64,000 nt of DNA from JACMLD01 sp044223995. Lineage in GTDB: Bacteria > Bacteroidota > Bacteroidia > Chitinophagales > Chitinophagaceae. The DNA lies in contig JBGALE010000004.1 of assembly GCA_044223995.1 (NCBI GenBank), positions 124,001 through 188,000 of the forward strand, written 5' to 3'. Made by a program: the position numbers and the translations under genes. Below are positions 8,296-15,694 of this stretch, one piece after another. Numbering within the stretch: position 1 is the first letter of the stretch; every line of letters begins with the position of its first letter. The notes under the pieces are model-generated. The model was not told the origin of the DNA and ran no database searches. It saw nothing but the letters and a program-made list of their open reading frames with translations.

Positions 8296-9186
8296 TTAGT
8301 GGCAGTACTTTTTTTGATAATCATTTAATATTTTTTCGATTGCCTTATAAAACGCTGCTTTGTCAAAATGCTTTGGCTTACGAATTAATTTGTCCGTGTC
8401 GTTTATAGCTTCTAAAATATTTATTTTGAGCATTTCAAATTGCTCGTAGTGTGTTTTGTCTTTTAGCTTTTGGTAGTCAAACTGCTTAACGACTAATAAA
8501 TTTTTGTATTTAGTTCCATATCTTTTTAAGTCAGCCGTTTGTGTCCAAGGTTTCATATAGCCTTGAAAGTCGTAGATTTCATACCCAAAGTCAAATTGTC
8601 TGACAGAAGTACCAAATGTCTTTCCTGAAAGCTCATTGTTAATGTAGTCTTGCACTTTCATTAAGTCGTAATGAATATCCCTGTCTTTTACTTCCGCAGT
8701 TGTGGTAACTACAAAATTGAACCTCGTAGTGTCAAATATTTTAATTATTGCAATGGAAGTTTCCTTATCGCTTAGTAAAAGTGATTTTTCAATTAGAAAG
8801 CTCTCATAGTCAGTCGTCAATTTCTTTGCGTCAAATTTTTTAGGCAAAGGAACTTTCTCTGATAAATATTTACATAGTGTCAATGCACTATTCAAAAGAA
8901 GTTGTTGCCGTTTTGATTGGTCAGCTTTCAAGTATGTTAAGTAGTCGATGTTTGCTGTCAAATGAGCACAGCCCGTATAAATCGTGTCTCGGTGATGCCC
9001 AAAGTTGATTTTTGGTTCAACGTAAATGCCAAATCGAAATATACCAATTCCTTGCCCGTAGTCTTTGTCTGCTAAAAATGAGGCAAAAGTGTCTGTAGCA
9101 GATTGTTGATCTGTTATAAAGGGTCGGTCTTGTTTGTTCTGATTGATTAAGAACCAACAACGATATGTCTCTTTCTTTTTGGCCAT
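8296..9186 (-). CDS. Hypothetical cytoplasmic protein in accessory region
   Basis: 296 aa, no signal or membrane segment, rich in Lys and Asp/Glu, with lower GC than flanking genes, which suggests transfer. The ATG at 9186 opens with MAKKKETYRCWFL. I did not recognise the family. Mixed alpha/beta composition is suggested, with strands around GIGIFRFGIYVEP and RFNFVVTTTAEV and a helical C-terminus (KHFDKAAFYKAIEKILNDY). It stands alone between repeats upstream of the structured-RNA element and the Hachiman operon. A role in defence is possible only from location. Confidence 0.6.
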   Translation of the reverse strand: MAKKKETYRCWFLINQNKQDRPFITDQQSATDTFASFLADKDYGQGIGIFRFGIYVEPKINFGHHRDTIYTGCAHLTANIDYLTYLKADQSKRQQLLLNSALTLCKYLSEKVPLPKKFDAKKLTTDYESFLIEKSLLLSDKETSIAIIKIFDTTRFNFVVTTTAEVKDRDIHYDLMKVQDYINNELSGKTFGTSVRQFDFGYEIYDFQGYMKPWTQTADLKRYGTKYKNLLVVKQFDYQKLKDKTHYEQFEMLKINILEAINDTDKLIRKPKHFDKAAFYKAIEKILNDYQKKYCH

Positions 9187-9257
9187 CCTGTATTGCCACT
9201 AACGCTTAAATATGCGCAAGTTTTACCATAATTAAAAATATAATTCCTCTCTGAACA

Positions 9258-9280
9258 GGTTCAAGCGTCCCGCTTGGACC
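9258..9280. repeat. Palindromic repeat, copy 2 of 3
   Basis: GGTTCAAGCG and CGCTTGGACC form a 10-bp stem (one G-T mismatch) with a TCC loop. It is the best-preserved copy of the element also seen at 7850 and 14998. A second small palindrome (ccgcttgcgggaagcgg) follows at about 9304-9322. Confidence 0.65.
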
Positions 9281-9368
9281 GTTTATATTTCAGCACTATT
9301 TATTCCGCTTGCGGGAAGCGGACCCTCGCCTGGGACGGGCAGGAGCAGCCATAGCTCCAACCGGGGAT

Positions 9369-9459
9369 GAGCGACAGATAAGCGACAGATAAGCGATAGA
9401 TAAGCGACGAATGGTCGCTCATCTGTCGCTCGTGCATCGCTGGTGAGTCGCTTATCTAA
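9369..9459. repeat. Short tandem repeat with inverted partner
   Basis: An 11-bp unit (gcgacagataa) occurs three times in a row at 9371-9403 with one variant base. It is followed by gcgacgaatgg and then by inverted versions (ctgtcgct, gcatcgct, agtcgcttatc) up to 9459. The block can fold into a long imperfect hairpin. It lies just downstream of the gene at 9491-9778. Confidence 0.65.
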
Positions 9460-9490
9460 AGCTGGACACAGGCCCGGGACATGCCGGAAC

Positions 9491-9778
9491 TTAGTATTTT
9501 TCCAGCTTTGCCAGGCATTGCAAAATATTGGGCAGGTAGGGCACCAGCTCGCAGACGTACTCGTAGAGTTCAAGGGCGCGCATGCGGTCTTCGGCAAACC
9601 AGTCGCCGCCGCTTTCACTGCCTACGGATTCGCGGAGCATATTCCAGAGGGTTTTTTGAACATCACCTTGTTCGAAGCGGTTGTTAAAAGCCTCGAGCAC
9701 GGCGATGCTGTCGAGGAGGCGGAGCTGTTCGGGTTCTGTAATGGTGAGGAGCATGCGGTGCGTGGTAGTAGTTGCCAT
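9491..9778 (-). CDS. Hypothetical acidic protein, preceded by structured RNA
   Basis: 95 aa. The minus-strand frame gives a soluble, acidic, helical protein (LLDSIAVLEAFNNRFEQGD, ALELYEYVCELVPYLPNILQCL), whereas the overlapping plus-strand frames give no coherent product. No family was recognised. Its ATG at 9778 lies 20 bp downstream of the end of the conserved RNA-like element (9798-9972, same strand), so that element may be its 5' leader. Its GC content is higher than that of its neighbours. Confidence 0.55.
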   Translation of the reverse strand: MATTTTHRMLLTITEPEQLRLLDSIAVLEAFNNRFEQGDVQKTLWNMLRESVGSESGGDWFAEDRMRALELYEYVCELVPYLPNILQCLAKLEKY

Positions 9779-9797
9779 AGATTTACGATTGATATGA

Positions 9798-9972
9798 ATG
9801 GCAGCAATAATAAACGGCGCTGCCTTTCCCGCTGACTAAGTCCTACAGAGAGGTCTTGGTTATACCATTACAATACAACCACGGGGGTGCAACGCCGTGT
9901 ATGTAAAGGTAGGGACATAAAAAATGCCCCTACTGTTTGAGGCTTGTTTGCACCTCTCTGTAAAACTTAGTC
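9798..9972 (-). ncRNA. Covarying structured RNA element, copy 1
   Basis: About 175 nt on the minus strand. The outer helix is GACUAAG (9972-9966) with CUUAGUC (9840-9834), then a UUUU/AGGA internal loop, then ACAGAGAGGU (9961-9952) with ACCUCUCUGU (9854-9845). Inside are a 10-bp hairpin (GUAGGGGCAU / AUGUCCCUAC, 9933-9909) and GGUUGUA/UAUAACC (9880-9858). After the outer helix, a tail (9831-9814) can pair with 9898-9882 as a pseudoknot. Alternatively GGCAGC/GCUGCC (9824-9819 with 9805-9800) forms a hairpin. Copy 2 at 44937-45117 keeps every helix with compensatory changes. G-U pairs exist only if the minus strand is the RNA. A TAATCTTG box (complement of 9977-9984) sits 4 nt before the first G. 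No known family was recognised. Confidence 0.7.
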
Positions 9973-10025
9973 AATACAAGATTAGCAATAAAATATCAGA
10001 GTGGGCGATAGAATGTTTTCTATTT
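9973..10025 (-). promoter_or_regulatory. Conserved upstream segment and probable promoter of RNA copy 1
   Basis: Read on the minus strand, TAATCTTG (9984-9977) matches the Bacteroidota -7 box TAnnTTTG at 7 of 8 positions, and the first G of the RNA element falls 5 nt after it. A short inverted repeat (ATAGAA / TTCTAT, 10008-10023) is shared with the same place beside copy 2. I see no clear -33 TTTG. Confidence 0.45.
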
Positions 10026-10423
10026 ATTATGAGGATCAATCATTCTAATGCAACTGATATTTTGTAGCGAGGAGGCTACATCTATTTTTTGTAAATCGAC
10101 ACGACGGACGCTTGCGTCTAAATCGCAAGAAAGGTCTTGCCTGGCCTGAGAGGTTAGTTTACTAATGCCGCCTGGTTAACTATTTGAAGCTATCAATTAC
10201 ACAGTAATATTTAAAATACTAATCTAAAGGCCTTGGACGGGAGGCTGGGATTGTTGCTGTGTATGCCAGGCAACTGAAGCCTATTAAAAAACAGAAGTTG
10301 AAGTTAACAACTAACAGCAAATTAGAATACTGTCAAGCCCGACATTAGCTGATAGTAGTACAACTGACGATTGTTATTCCGTACGCCAGCCTTGCGGCAA
10401 ACCTTTTGTTGGTAGAAGTTTTC
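10026..10423. other. Intergenic region with degenerate repeat pieces
   Basis: About 400 bp. It contains a hairpin-like tgtagcgaggaggctaca at about 10063 and a cacgacggacgcttgcg phrase at about 10098, which recurs in the tails of the palindromic repeats at 7850 and 14998. No gene is visible on either strand. Confidence 0.5.
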
Positions 10424-11275
10424 TTATGCTGTGTGAAAAAGTCTTTGAAAAACTGGCTCCAATGCAGCACCCAAAATGTATCCCAAGATTCCAGCAATTA
10501 AAAGTAGCCACGGTGTTTCTTTTACTATTGCAATTATTCCAGGTACCGTCAAACCATAGATGTGTTTTTTGGGTGTATTAACTTTCAAGTCATCATTCTC
10601 AACTCGATTTATAATACTTGCAATGACATCTACTTTCTTTAAGGTAGACATGTGGAGTTTGAGATATTCTTTTTTGTCAAACGCATCTGCTTCCTCTTGT
10701 CCTGTCATGGCATTTTGTGTGGTTATGTAATTCCTGTCGCACAAATTGAGCAACCTGCCTTTAGGCTTATTCCTTTCATAACCATGAGTGTACAAATGCC
10801 CTAAAATAATTGGGAAGTCGTATTTGAATTCATCAGCGATGTCGAATGTCGTTCCTTTTAAGATTCGTATTCTATTATTTATTGCTTCAAATCCAAAGTT
10901 TGAGTCTCTCATATTCCAATGTATCCAACGGTGTGCTGGATGAGAGGTCACCAAACTGGAAAATTCATTTAGCATTTCTTTTTCTAAAGCGTCATATTGC
11001 AGGTCAGTAAGATTATTAAAATCCAATCCTGCCAATTGAGCTTGCAAGTGAATTGAAAAGGATTTCGTCTGAGCCGTTTTAAGATTTCTCACACAAATTG
11101 AAGTCACTCTCGGAGTTCTTCCGTGTGATGTCACAAATGATTCGCATGAATAGTGAATAATATAGCATTTCACGGGGTCTTTAAATAATTCTTTTAACAT
11201 TTCAAAACCTTGTTTTCGGTCTCTAAGTCTAGGAGAGTTGAATATGTGCATGGTGGTCTTTAAAATTTCTGCCAA
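10424..11275 (-). CDS. Hypothetical protein with soluble domain and C-terminal membrane anchor, downstream of hamB
   Basis: 283 aa. Residues 1-235 are soluble and about 250-272 form one hydrophobic segment (PWLLLIAGILGYILGAAL), so the protein is probably tail-anchored in the inner membrane. Conserved-looking acidic positions occur in HYSCESF (Glu45), WIHWNMRDSNFGFE (Asp124, Glu130) and a later EADAFDKKEY. Their spacing is reminiscent of RNase H-like or DEDD exonuclease folds, but this is a weak inference. It follows hamB on the same strand after 127 bp that contain a long imperfect palindrome. It could be an accessory defence gene or an independent cassette. Confidence 0.6.
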   Translation of the reverse strand: MAEILKTTMHIFNSPRLRDRKQGFEMLKELFKDPVKCYIIHYSCESFVTSHGRTPRVTSICVRNLKTAQTKSFSIHLQAQLAGLDFNNLTDLQYDALEKEMLNEFSSLVTSHPAHRWIHWNMRDSNFGFEAINNRIRILKGTTFDIADEFKYDFPIILGHLYTHGYERNKPKGRLLNLCDRNYITTQNAMTGQEEADAFDKKEYLKLHMSTLKKVDVIASIINRVENDDLKVNTPKKHIYGLTVPGIIAIVKETPWLLLIAGILGYILGAALEPVFQRLFHTA

Positions 11276-11298
11276 CGGTCAGGGCCATTATATTATGT

Positions 11299-11400
11299 CG
11301 CCCGGCGTTATTCGTCAGCCGGAACTACAGCTGAGCAGCGAACAGAACGATGAGTTTATATTCATTCAGCCGCAATAGCGCCAAACCAATGTTGGGCGTT
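11299..11400. repeat. Imperfect palindrome with attC-like end after hamB
   Basis: CGCCC-gg-CGTTATT (11299-11312) can pair with AATAGCGC (11374-11381) and GGGCG (11394-11398), giving a folded site of about 100 nt. Its right end GTTGGGC (11391-11397) fits the integron core pattern GTTRRRY. On the hamB side the complement GCCCAAC (RYYYAAC) lies 5 bp past the hamB stop. A near-perfect inverted match (GACGCCCAAC, 14474-14483) lies upstream of hamA. The other end does not match the core pattern, so this is only attC-like. Confidence 0.4.
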
Positions 11401-11402
11401 CG

Positions 11403-13505
11403 TTATTTATTATTTGTTTTAATACCGTCATAAAAGTAGTCGATTATATATTTATCAAATTCCATAAGACCGTCAATACTTAAAACCCTCTCTTTGCCAA
11501 TACTATTTAGTTTTTCTAGTGTGGAATGAATATTTAATCCTTCTTCAATGAAATTCAAAAGTTTCGAAGTGTGTATCTTCTTTGAAATCATTCTTGGTAA
11601 ACCGAATTCTTCTAATTGGTAAACTACAGGGGGGAGAAATGCATTTGATATCCAGTTAACAAATCTTGATATGTCATACTTCCTATCGGGAAGGAGTTCT
11701 CTTTGCAAAATATTTACGTCACTTAATAAGGAAGCTAGTCTAAAAGTAACCTTTCTTTCAAGTTTGAAGAAGTCGTCTACTCCAACGTCATACTGATCTA
11801 ATTCAGAAAGCAATTCAGGGATAGACTTAAGCCAATTATTTCTTAGGATTTTTACAAATTCGACAAATGTTTTGTAGGGACTTTCCCATCCACCAGGAAC
11901 AATATTTATTATCTTATATAGAAATCTATCCCAATTCTGAGGATTGGATGAATTTAGATAAGCTAAGCCGTTCCATTCCTCCGGCTTTGATTTTAAGTCG
12001 AACGCAATCCTTTTTATCAGCTCTGAATCACTAATCTGAAATGTGTTTTCCGCTTGTAATCTATTAAATACCTCAGCCCCTATGAATTCAGACATTTCCT
12101 TTTTATAGAAAATTATTTTTGCAACTTGTTCTGTTGTTAATTCTGTTTTATATTTTTCTTCATCTAAATCACCTAGAATTTCTTCCGGAAACGGCAGGTC
12201 GAGCTGGGTTTGAGTTTGAGGTGGCGGGTAATCTAGAATATATATTTTGCCAATAAAATGCTTGAACATTCTACCGCCCCTGCCCATGATATTGCGATAC
12301 GTAAAGTCGTTAATTTTGGCTGTACCGTTTTTGTTAGACCATATAACAACATTTTCGGCAGAAGTATTGACGCCTTCGATGATTGAAGATGTAGAAATAA
12401 TAGTGTTCAATCCTTCAATATCTTCAAACAATTTTATTTGGATCTGGCTTAATGACCTGTGTAGTCTTCCGTTATGAACGCCGACGCCTCTCTTTACTAG
12501 ATTTGTTAAACTCCAGTTGTAGTCATAATTCTCACTTAACCATTGGGAGAAATCGTTTAGTAATTTGTTTTCATTTGCTTTCATGCTTGCCAGTAGCAAA
12601 TTTGATAGGCGATCTATGTTTGCATATGTGCCAGCGTAAACTAATGTTTTTGTCGTCTTTTCGTTCAATATTTCCAAAAGCTTCATGCTTTTTAATTCTT
12701 CGTTTTTGCCCACTTCTTCTAATAGCATATGTTGTTCTAAATAAACAGTATTGAAGTCAAGCGGATAGAACTCCATGTTTTGTGTAAAAGGGTTTTCTTC
12801 AAGTCCACTTATATTAGGAGCTAGAAAATATTTTTGCCTAGCTACTTTTCCTAGCTTAAGGATTGCTTTTATTAATGTTGGAGATCGATCTTTATCAAAC
12901 GATGCGCTGGCTTTGTAAAATTCGTCTATTATTAAAATGTCTAACTGTTCAATTTTATCGACATAACTAATTGCCCTTTCTTGTGGAAAAATAAAAATGT
13001 TTTTGTTCGCTAGTTCGACTTCTGTGGTAGTTATAATTTTATACTCGTTTGCAAATTTCTTGTATAGTCTCCTACGAGTTTCATCTGTTAAAGCGATTGT
13101 AGGTACAATTATTACTACGTTTTTTGGTTTGGTAATGGAGATATAGGCGTCAATAACAAAACTTTTTCCAAAACTTGTTGGAGCACTTACTGCTAGGTTA
13201 GCGCCGTCTAGTAACTTCTTAAGTAGTGCGGATTGTTCCCTATGGAGAGTAATTTCTTGAACATCCCCCGTGTCAACTTTAAAAATTTCGTATATGTATC
13301 TGTCTTGCCAGTTTGAGGTTTCTGTATCAAGATAGGGGTATAGCCCGGATTCTCTTATTAAATGATTCACTAATGGTGAATACTGAATGTTATTTGTCTC
13401 GTGGTAATCAAGTAACTTTATTAGTTCGTTTCGAGCCTCGTGTTCTCGATTTCCGAGTAGTAAGTCATTTATGTTATGACACGCCTCAAATACATCTACT
13501 TCCAT
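11403..13505 (-). CDS. hamB: Hachiman defence helicase HamB
   Basis: 700 aa superfamily 2 helicase. Visible motifs: Walker A APTSFGKS (108-115), motif II IDEF (193-196), motif V STSSIIEGVNT (371-381) and motif VI MGRGGRM (407-413). The ATPase core is followed by a helical C-terminal half of about 280 residues. It starts 2 bp after the stop of the gene at 13508-14437, whose product carries the HamA (DUF1837) nuclease signature. This gene pair and order define Hachiman. In the studied systems HamB senses DNA damage or phage DNA and releases HamA nuclease activity. The genes are AT-rich compared with the surroundings, suggesting transfer. Confidence 0.88.
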   Translation of the reverse strand: MEVDVFEACHNINDLLLGNREHEARNELIKLLDYHETNNIQYSPLVNHLIRESGLYPYLDTETSNWQDRYIYEIFKVDTGDVQEITLHREQSALLKKLLDGANLAVSAPTSFGKSFVIDAYISITKPKNVVIIVPTIALTDETRRRLYKKFANEYKIITTTEVELANKNIFIFPQERAISYVDKIEQLDILIIDEFYKASASFDKDRSPTLIKAILKLGKVARQKYFLAPNISGLEENPFTQNMEFYPLDFNTVYLEQHMLLEEVGKNEELKSMKLLEILNEKTTKTLVYAGTYANIDRLSNLLLASMKANENKLLNDFSQWLSENYDYNWSLTNLVKRGVGVHNGRLHRSLSQIQIKLFEDIEGLNTIISTSSIIEGVNTSAENVVIWSNKNGTAKINDFTYRNIMGRGGRMFKHFIGKIYILDYPPPQTQTQLDLPFPEEILGDLDEEKYKTELTTEQVAKIIFYKKEMSEFIGAEVFNRLQAENTFQISDSELIKRIAFDLKSKPEEWNGLAYLNSSNPQNWDRFLYKIINIVPGGWESPYKTFVEFVKILRNNWLKSIPELLSELDQYDVGVDDFFKLERKVTFRLASLLSDVNILQRELLPDRKYDISRFVNWISNAFLPPVVYQLEEFGLPRMISKKIHTSKLLNFIEEGLNIHSTLEKLNSIGKERVLSIDGLMEFDKYIIDYFYDGIKTNNK

Positions 13506-13507
13506 GA

Positions 13508-14437
13508 TTATTGTTTTTTGTAGTGTTGAACATTTTCGACAAACTTGTCAACGATTGTTTGCTTTACTGGAACTGGAAACAATATTATGTGAAACTGAAT
13601 TTGTTCGTACTTGTGTATTTTATCTTTAAGTATATTTATTTGTTTTGTAAAAAAAGATTTAGCTCGATCAGTGTGGAAGCTAGTTAGCTCTTTTTTTAAG
13701 GCATCGGTTAGTTCTGTGTTTTTGGCCGTAATCGGGCATTCATGTAAGAGAAGTATGGGAATGTGAAGTTTTGGTTTTAATAAATCAATAGAAGACTTTG
13801 GGGAGAGGAGTGCCGCGATTTCCTTGTACAGGGCTTGATTATCTTTCAAAAGGGCATCTAAGTCAGTAAGGTTTGTTATGATACTGTTTTCCTTTTGGAG
13901 TTTGTCAAGCTGAAGAGAGTTTTCAATTGATAAAATAATTGCGTTGAGTCTGTCATCGTCTATACTGTTATAGAACTTGGCCTCGCCAAACCAAATTGAA
14001 AAGTCGGTTTTGCTTTCAACTACGATATGAACACTGTCTGCGCCCTTAGCATTATCCTGCGAATTCTGTTTATAGAAAATTTTCGGTACGACTGGAAGAG
14101 CTTGATAAAAATGCTTCATTATACCATAAAGAATAATTTCTGCTAATTCACTTCCTTGCCCCGTTTGATCTTTACTTGCGTCGGTCAATCTCAATTTTTT
14201 TGCAGCCTCTATTAAAGCTGAATGACCTTTATTTATGAGCGCTTGTCTTTCTCTATACGATAAGGCCGTGTCGGCAATATTATCCCATACAAAACTTTGA
14301 AATTTTGCATATCTCCATTTCCCATCCTCAAAATCATTTATGATACTTACTATTCGTTCGTTCTTATAGAGAACGAGGCTAGAGTCCTGGTTGATGTTCC
14401 AAAAAAGCTCATCTATTAAGATGTGAAAATCTAGCAT
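13508..14437 (-). CDS. hamA: Hachiman defence nuclease HamA (DUF1837)
   Basis: 309 aa. The DUF1837 core is readable: a helix with E-L-A-E-I-I-L-Y-G (97-105), PKIFYKQN (118-125), then GADSVHIV (132-139) and WFGEAKFY (149-156). G-x-D followed by E-x-K (Asp134, Glu152, Lys154) is the PD-(D/E)xK nuclease signature expected of HamA. In known systems HamA is a DNase held inactive by HamB until phage attack. It is the first gene of the operon; its start at 14437 lies about 35 bp inside an inverted repeat (14474-14483) that matches one beyond hamB. The fit of fold, length and neighbour makes the assignment strong. Confidence 0.88.
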   Translation of the reverse strand: MLDFHILIDELFWNINQDSSLVLYKNERIVSIINDFEDGKWRYAKFQSFVWDNIADTALSYRERQALINKGHSALIEAAKKLRLTDASKDQTGQGSELAEIILYGIMKHFYQALPVVPKIFYKQNSQDNAKGADSVHIVVESKTDFSIWFGEAKFYNSIDDDRLNAIILSIENSLQLDKLQKENSIITNLTDLDALLKDNQALYKEIAALLSPKSSIDLLKPKLHIPILLLHECPITAKNTELTDALKKELTSFHTDRAKSFFTKQINILKDKIHKYEQIQFHIILFPVPVKQTIVDKFVENVQHYKKQ

Positions 14438-14473
14438 TTTTGGATAGGTTTTATTTTATGGTGTCATTATAAT

Positions 14474-14483
14474 GACGCCCAAC
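14474..14483. repeat. Outer inverted repeat upstream of hamA
   Basis: GACGCCCAAC here and GTTGGGCGTT at 11391-11400 are inverted copies with 9 of 10 positions matching, and they bracket the hamA-hamB operon. Seen from the operon, the ends fit GTTRRRY upstream and RYYYAAC downstream, which is the arrangement of an integrated gene cassette. No integrase is present in the window. Confidence 0.4.
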
Positions 14484-14655
14484 TGCCGTATTTACGAAAC
14501 TATAATATAATAACTTTCGCAAATCCCCCTGTATTGGCGGTAATTACGAAAGTGTTAGTTAATGATTTGAATTTATCCTGGTTGAAATATTTGTGAAATT
14601 GATAGATGACATCAGGGAATACCGAATAGAAATGAAGACTTTCCATATTGCAAAG

Positions 14656-14934
14656 TTTAGGGGTTGTTAGAAACCTAAGTTAAGTAGCTCCGTAGAAATT
14701 TGGATCAGTAGAACTACGTAAAATGGGAAGAATGTGAAAATGTGGAGATGTGGAAATGTGAAAATGGGAAGAATGTGTAAATGTGAAGATGTGGAAATGT
14801 GAAAAAAGGGCGGTAAATGCCGACATTATTAGAATACTCTACTATACATCCCACCCGAAATAGCTGTAAAAGGCGCGCTGGCCTGCGTGGGGAATCCCTG
14901 TCTTCCTATATGAGATGCCCGCATTCGCGGGCAT
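14656..14934. repeat. Mixed repeat region
   Basis: Three elements follow each other. At 14656-14725 lies a 70-bp segment with a second copy at 17276-17346 (both contain tagaaatttggatcagtaga). At about 14722-14805 lies low-complexity DNA made of aatgtggaaatgtg-like phrases. At 14915-14934 lies a hairpin, ATGCCCGC-attc-GCGGGCAT, of a type also seen near 18900. The stretch around 14832-14885 resembles 51010-51060. No gene is supported. Confidence 0.6.
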
Positions 14935-14997
14935 GACGGTTGGATTTTTGATGGCGTTTTGTCTTTATCGTACCTTTTCTTTCTTATTGCCCGAACA

Positions 14998-15020
14998 GGT
15001 TCAATCGTCTTCCTTGGACA
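14998..15020. repeat. Palindromic repeat, copy 3 of 3
   Basis: A weaker copy of the hairpin element at 7850 and 9258, sharing the GAACAGGTTCAA start and CTTGGAC end. It is followed by a related GC-rich tail (ggcatggcggacgctc) just before the 3' end of the gene at 15064. Confidence 0.5.
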
Positions 15021-15063
15021 TATTATTTTAACGGCATGGCGGACGCTCATATCAAAACTTTAC

Positions 15064-15606
15064 TCAGCAGCCGCCTTTGCGGGGTGGACGTTTGTACATT
15101 ATTTTATTGTCCTTTTCTACATAGTCGCCCGAAACAATTGGATAAGCATACTTGGGCGCGTAGGATACACCATGGCTTCGTATCATTATCTTGTCGTTTA
15201 CCTTCAGGCTGTGCAATAGCTCAAATTCATGGGACAATTCCGGTCCAAAACTGAGTATATACTCCTCGCCATTGATCCTGGCCATCACAGCAAAACCTAC
15301 TCTTGAACCCGGCGGCAGCGACAGCGAAGTGATAACAGCCTCCATATTGGTGGAGTCATTGGCCTGTTTCGTTATTTTATTAGCACCGGCCAGTACTTTT
15401 TGTCCTGCGGGGGACGCTTCCCATTGTTTGAACCGGATACCGTCCGGGCTGGCCTCCCATCTTTTCTTTTCGGCTTTCATTTCGGCAGCCGTGGGTGGCT
15501 GCGGAGCGGGTTTTGCAGCCGTCACATGGTTGGTTGCACGATTCGCAAATACCAGTCCGCTTACCAGCACCATCAGTAACACGAGCGCATAGAGGAGTTT
15601 TTTCAT
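15064..15606 (-). CDS. Hypothetical exported protein
   Basis: 180 aa from the ATG at 15606; the frame extends further upstream but without an ATG that gives a better product. Residues 1-21 are a signal peptide (MKKLLYALVLLMVLVSG, ending VFA). The segment W-E-A-S-P occurs twice, near residues 50 and 61. The second half looks like a beta fold with strands RVGFAVMARI and EEYILSFGPE and a basic end. No family was recognised. It may follow the gene at 15695-17023, 88 bp upstream on the same strand. Confidence 0.6.
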   Translation of the reverse strand: MKKLLYALVLLMVLVSGLVFANRATNHVTAAKPAPQPPTAAEMKAEKKRWEASPDGIRFKQWEASPAGQKVLAGANKITKQANDSTNMEAVITSLSLPPGSRVGFAVMARINGEEYILSFGPELSHEFELLHSLKVNDKIMIRSHGVSYAPKYAYPIVSGDYVEKDNKIMYKRPPRKGGC

Positions 15607-15694
15607 ATTGTTTGCAGGTTTAAGTAGCATGGGTTTGGTTGCGAATGAACGGCGTGTGTTGAATTTGTTTCTTTTATTTTTTGTTATTCCGGTA

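Noticed and set aside
9443..9835. 130-aa plus-strand frame opposite the gene at 9491-9778
   Set aside because: It overlaps the structured RNA and the more protein-like minus-strand frame; its product has no coherent pattern.
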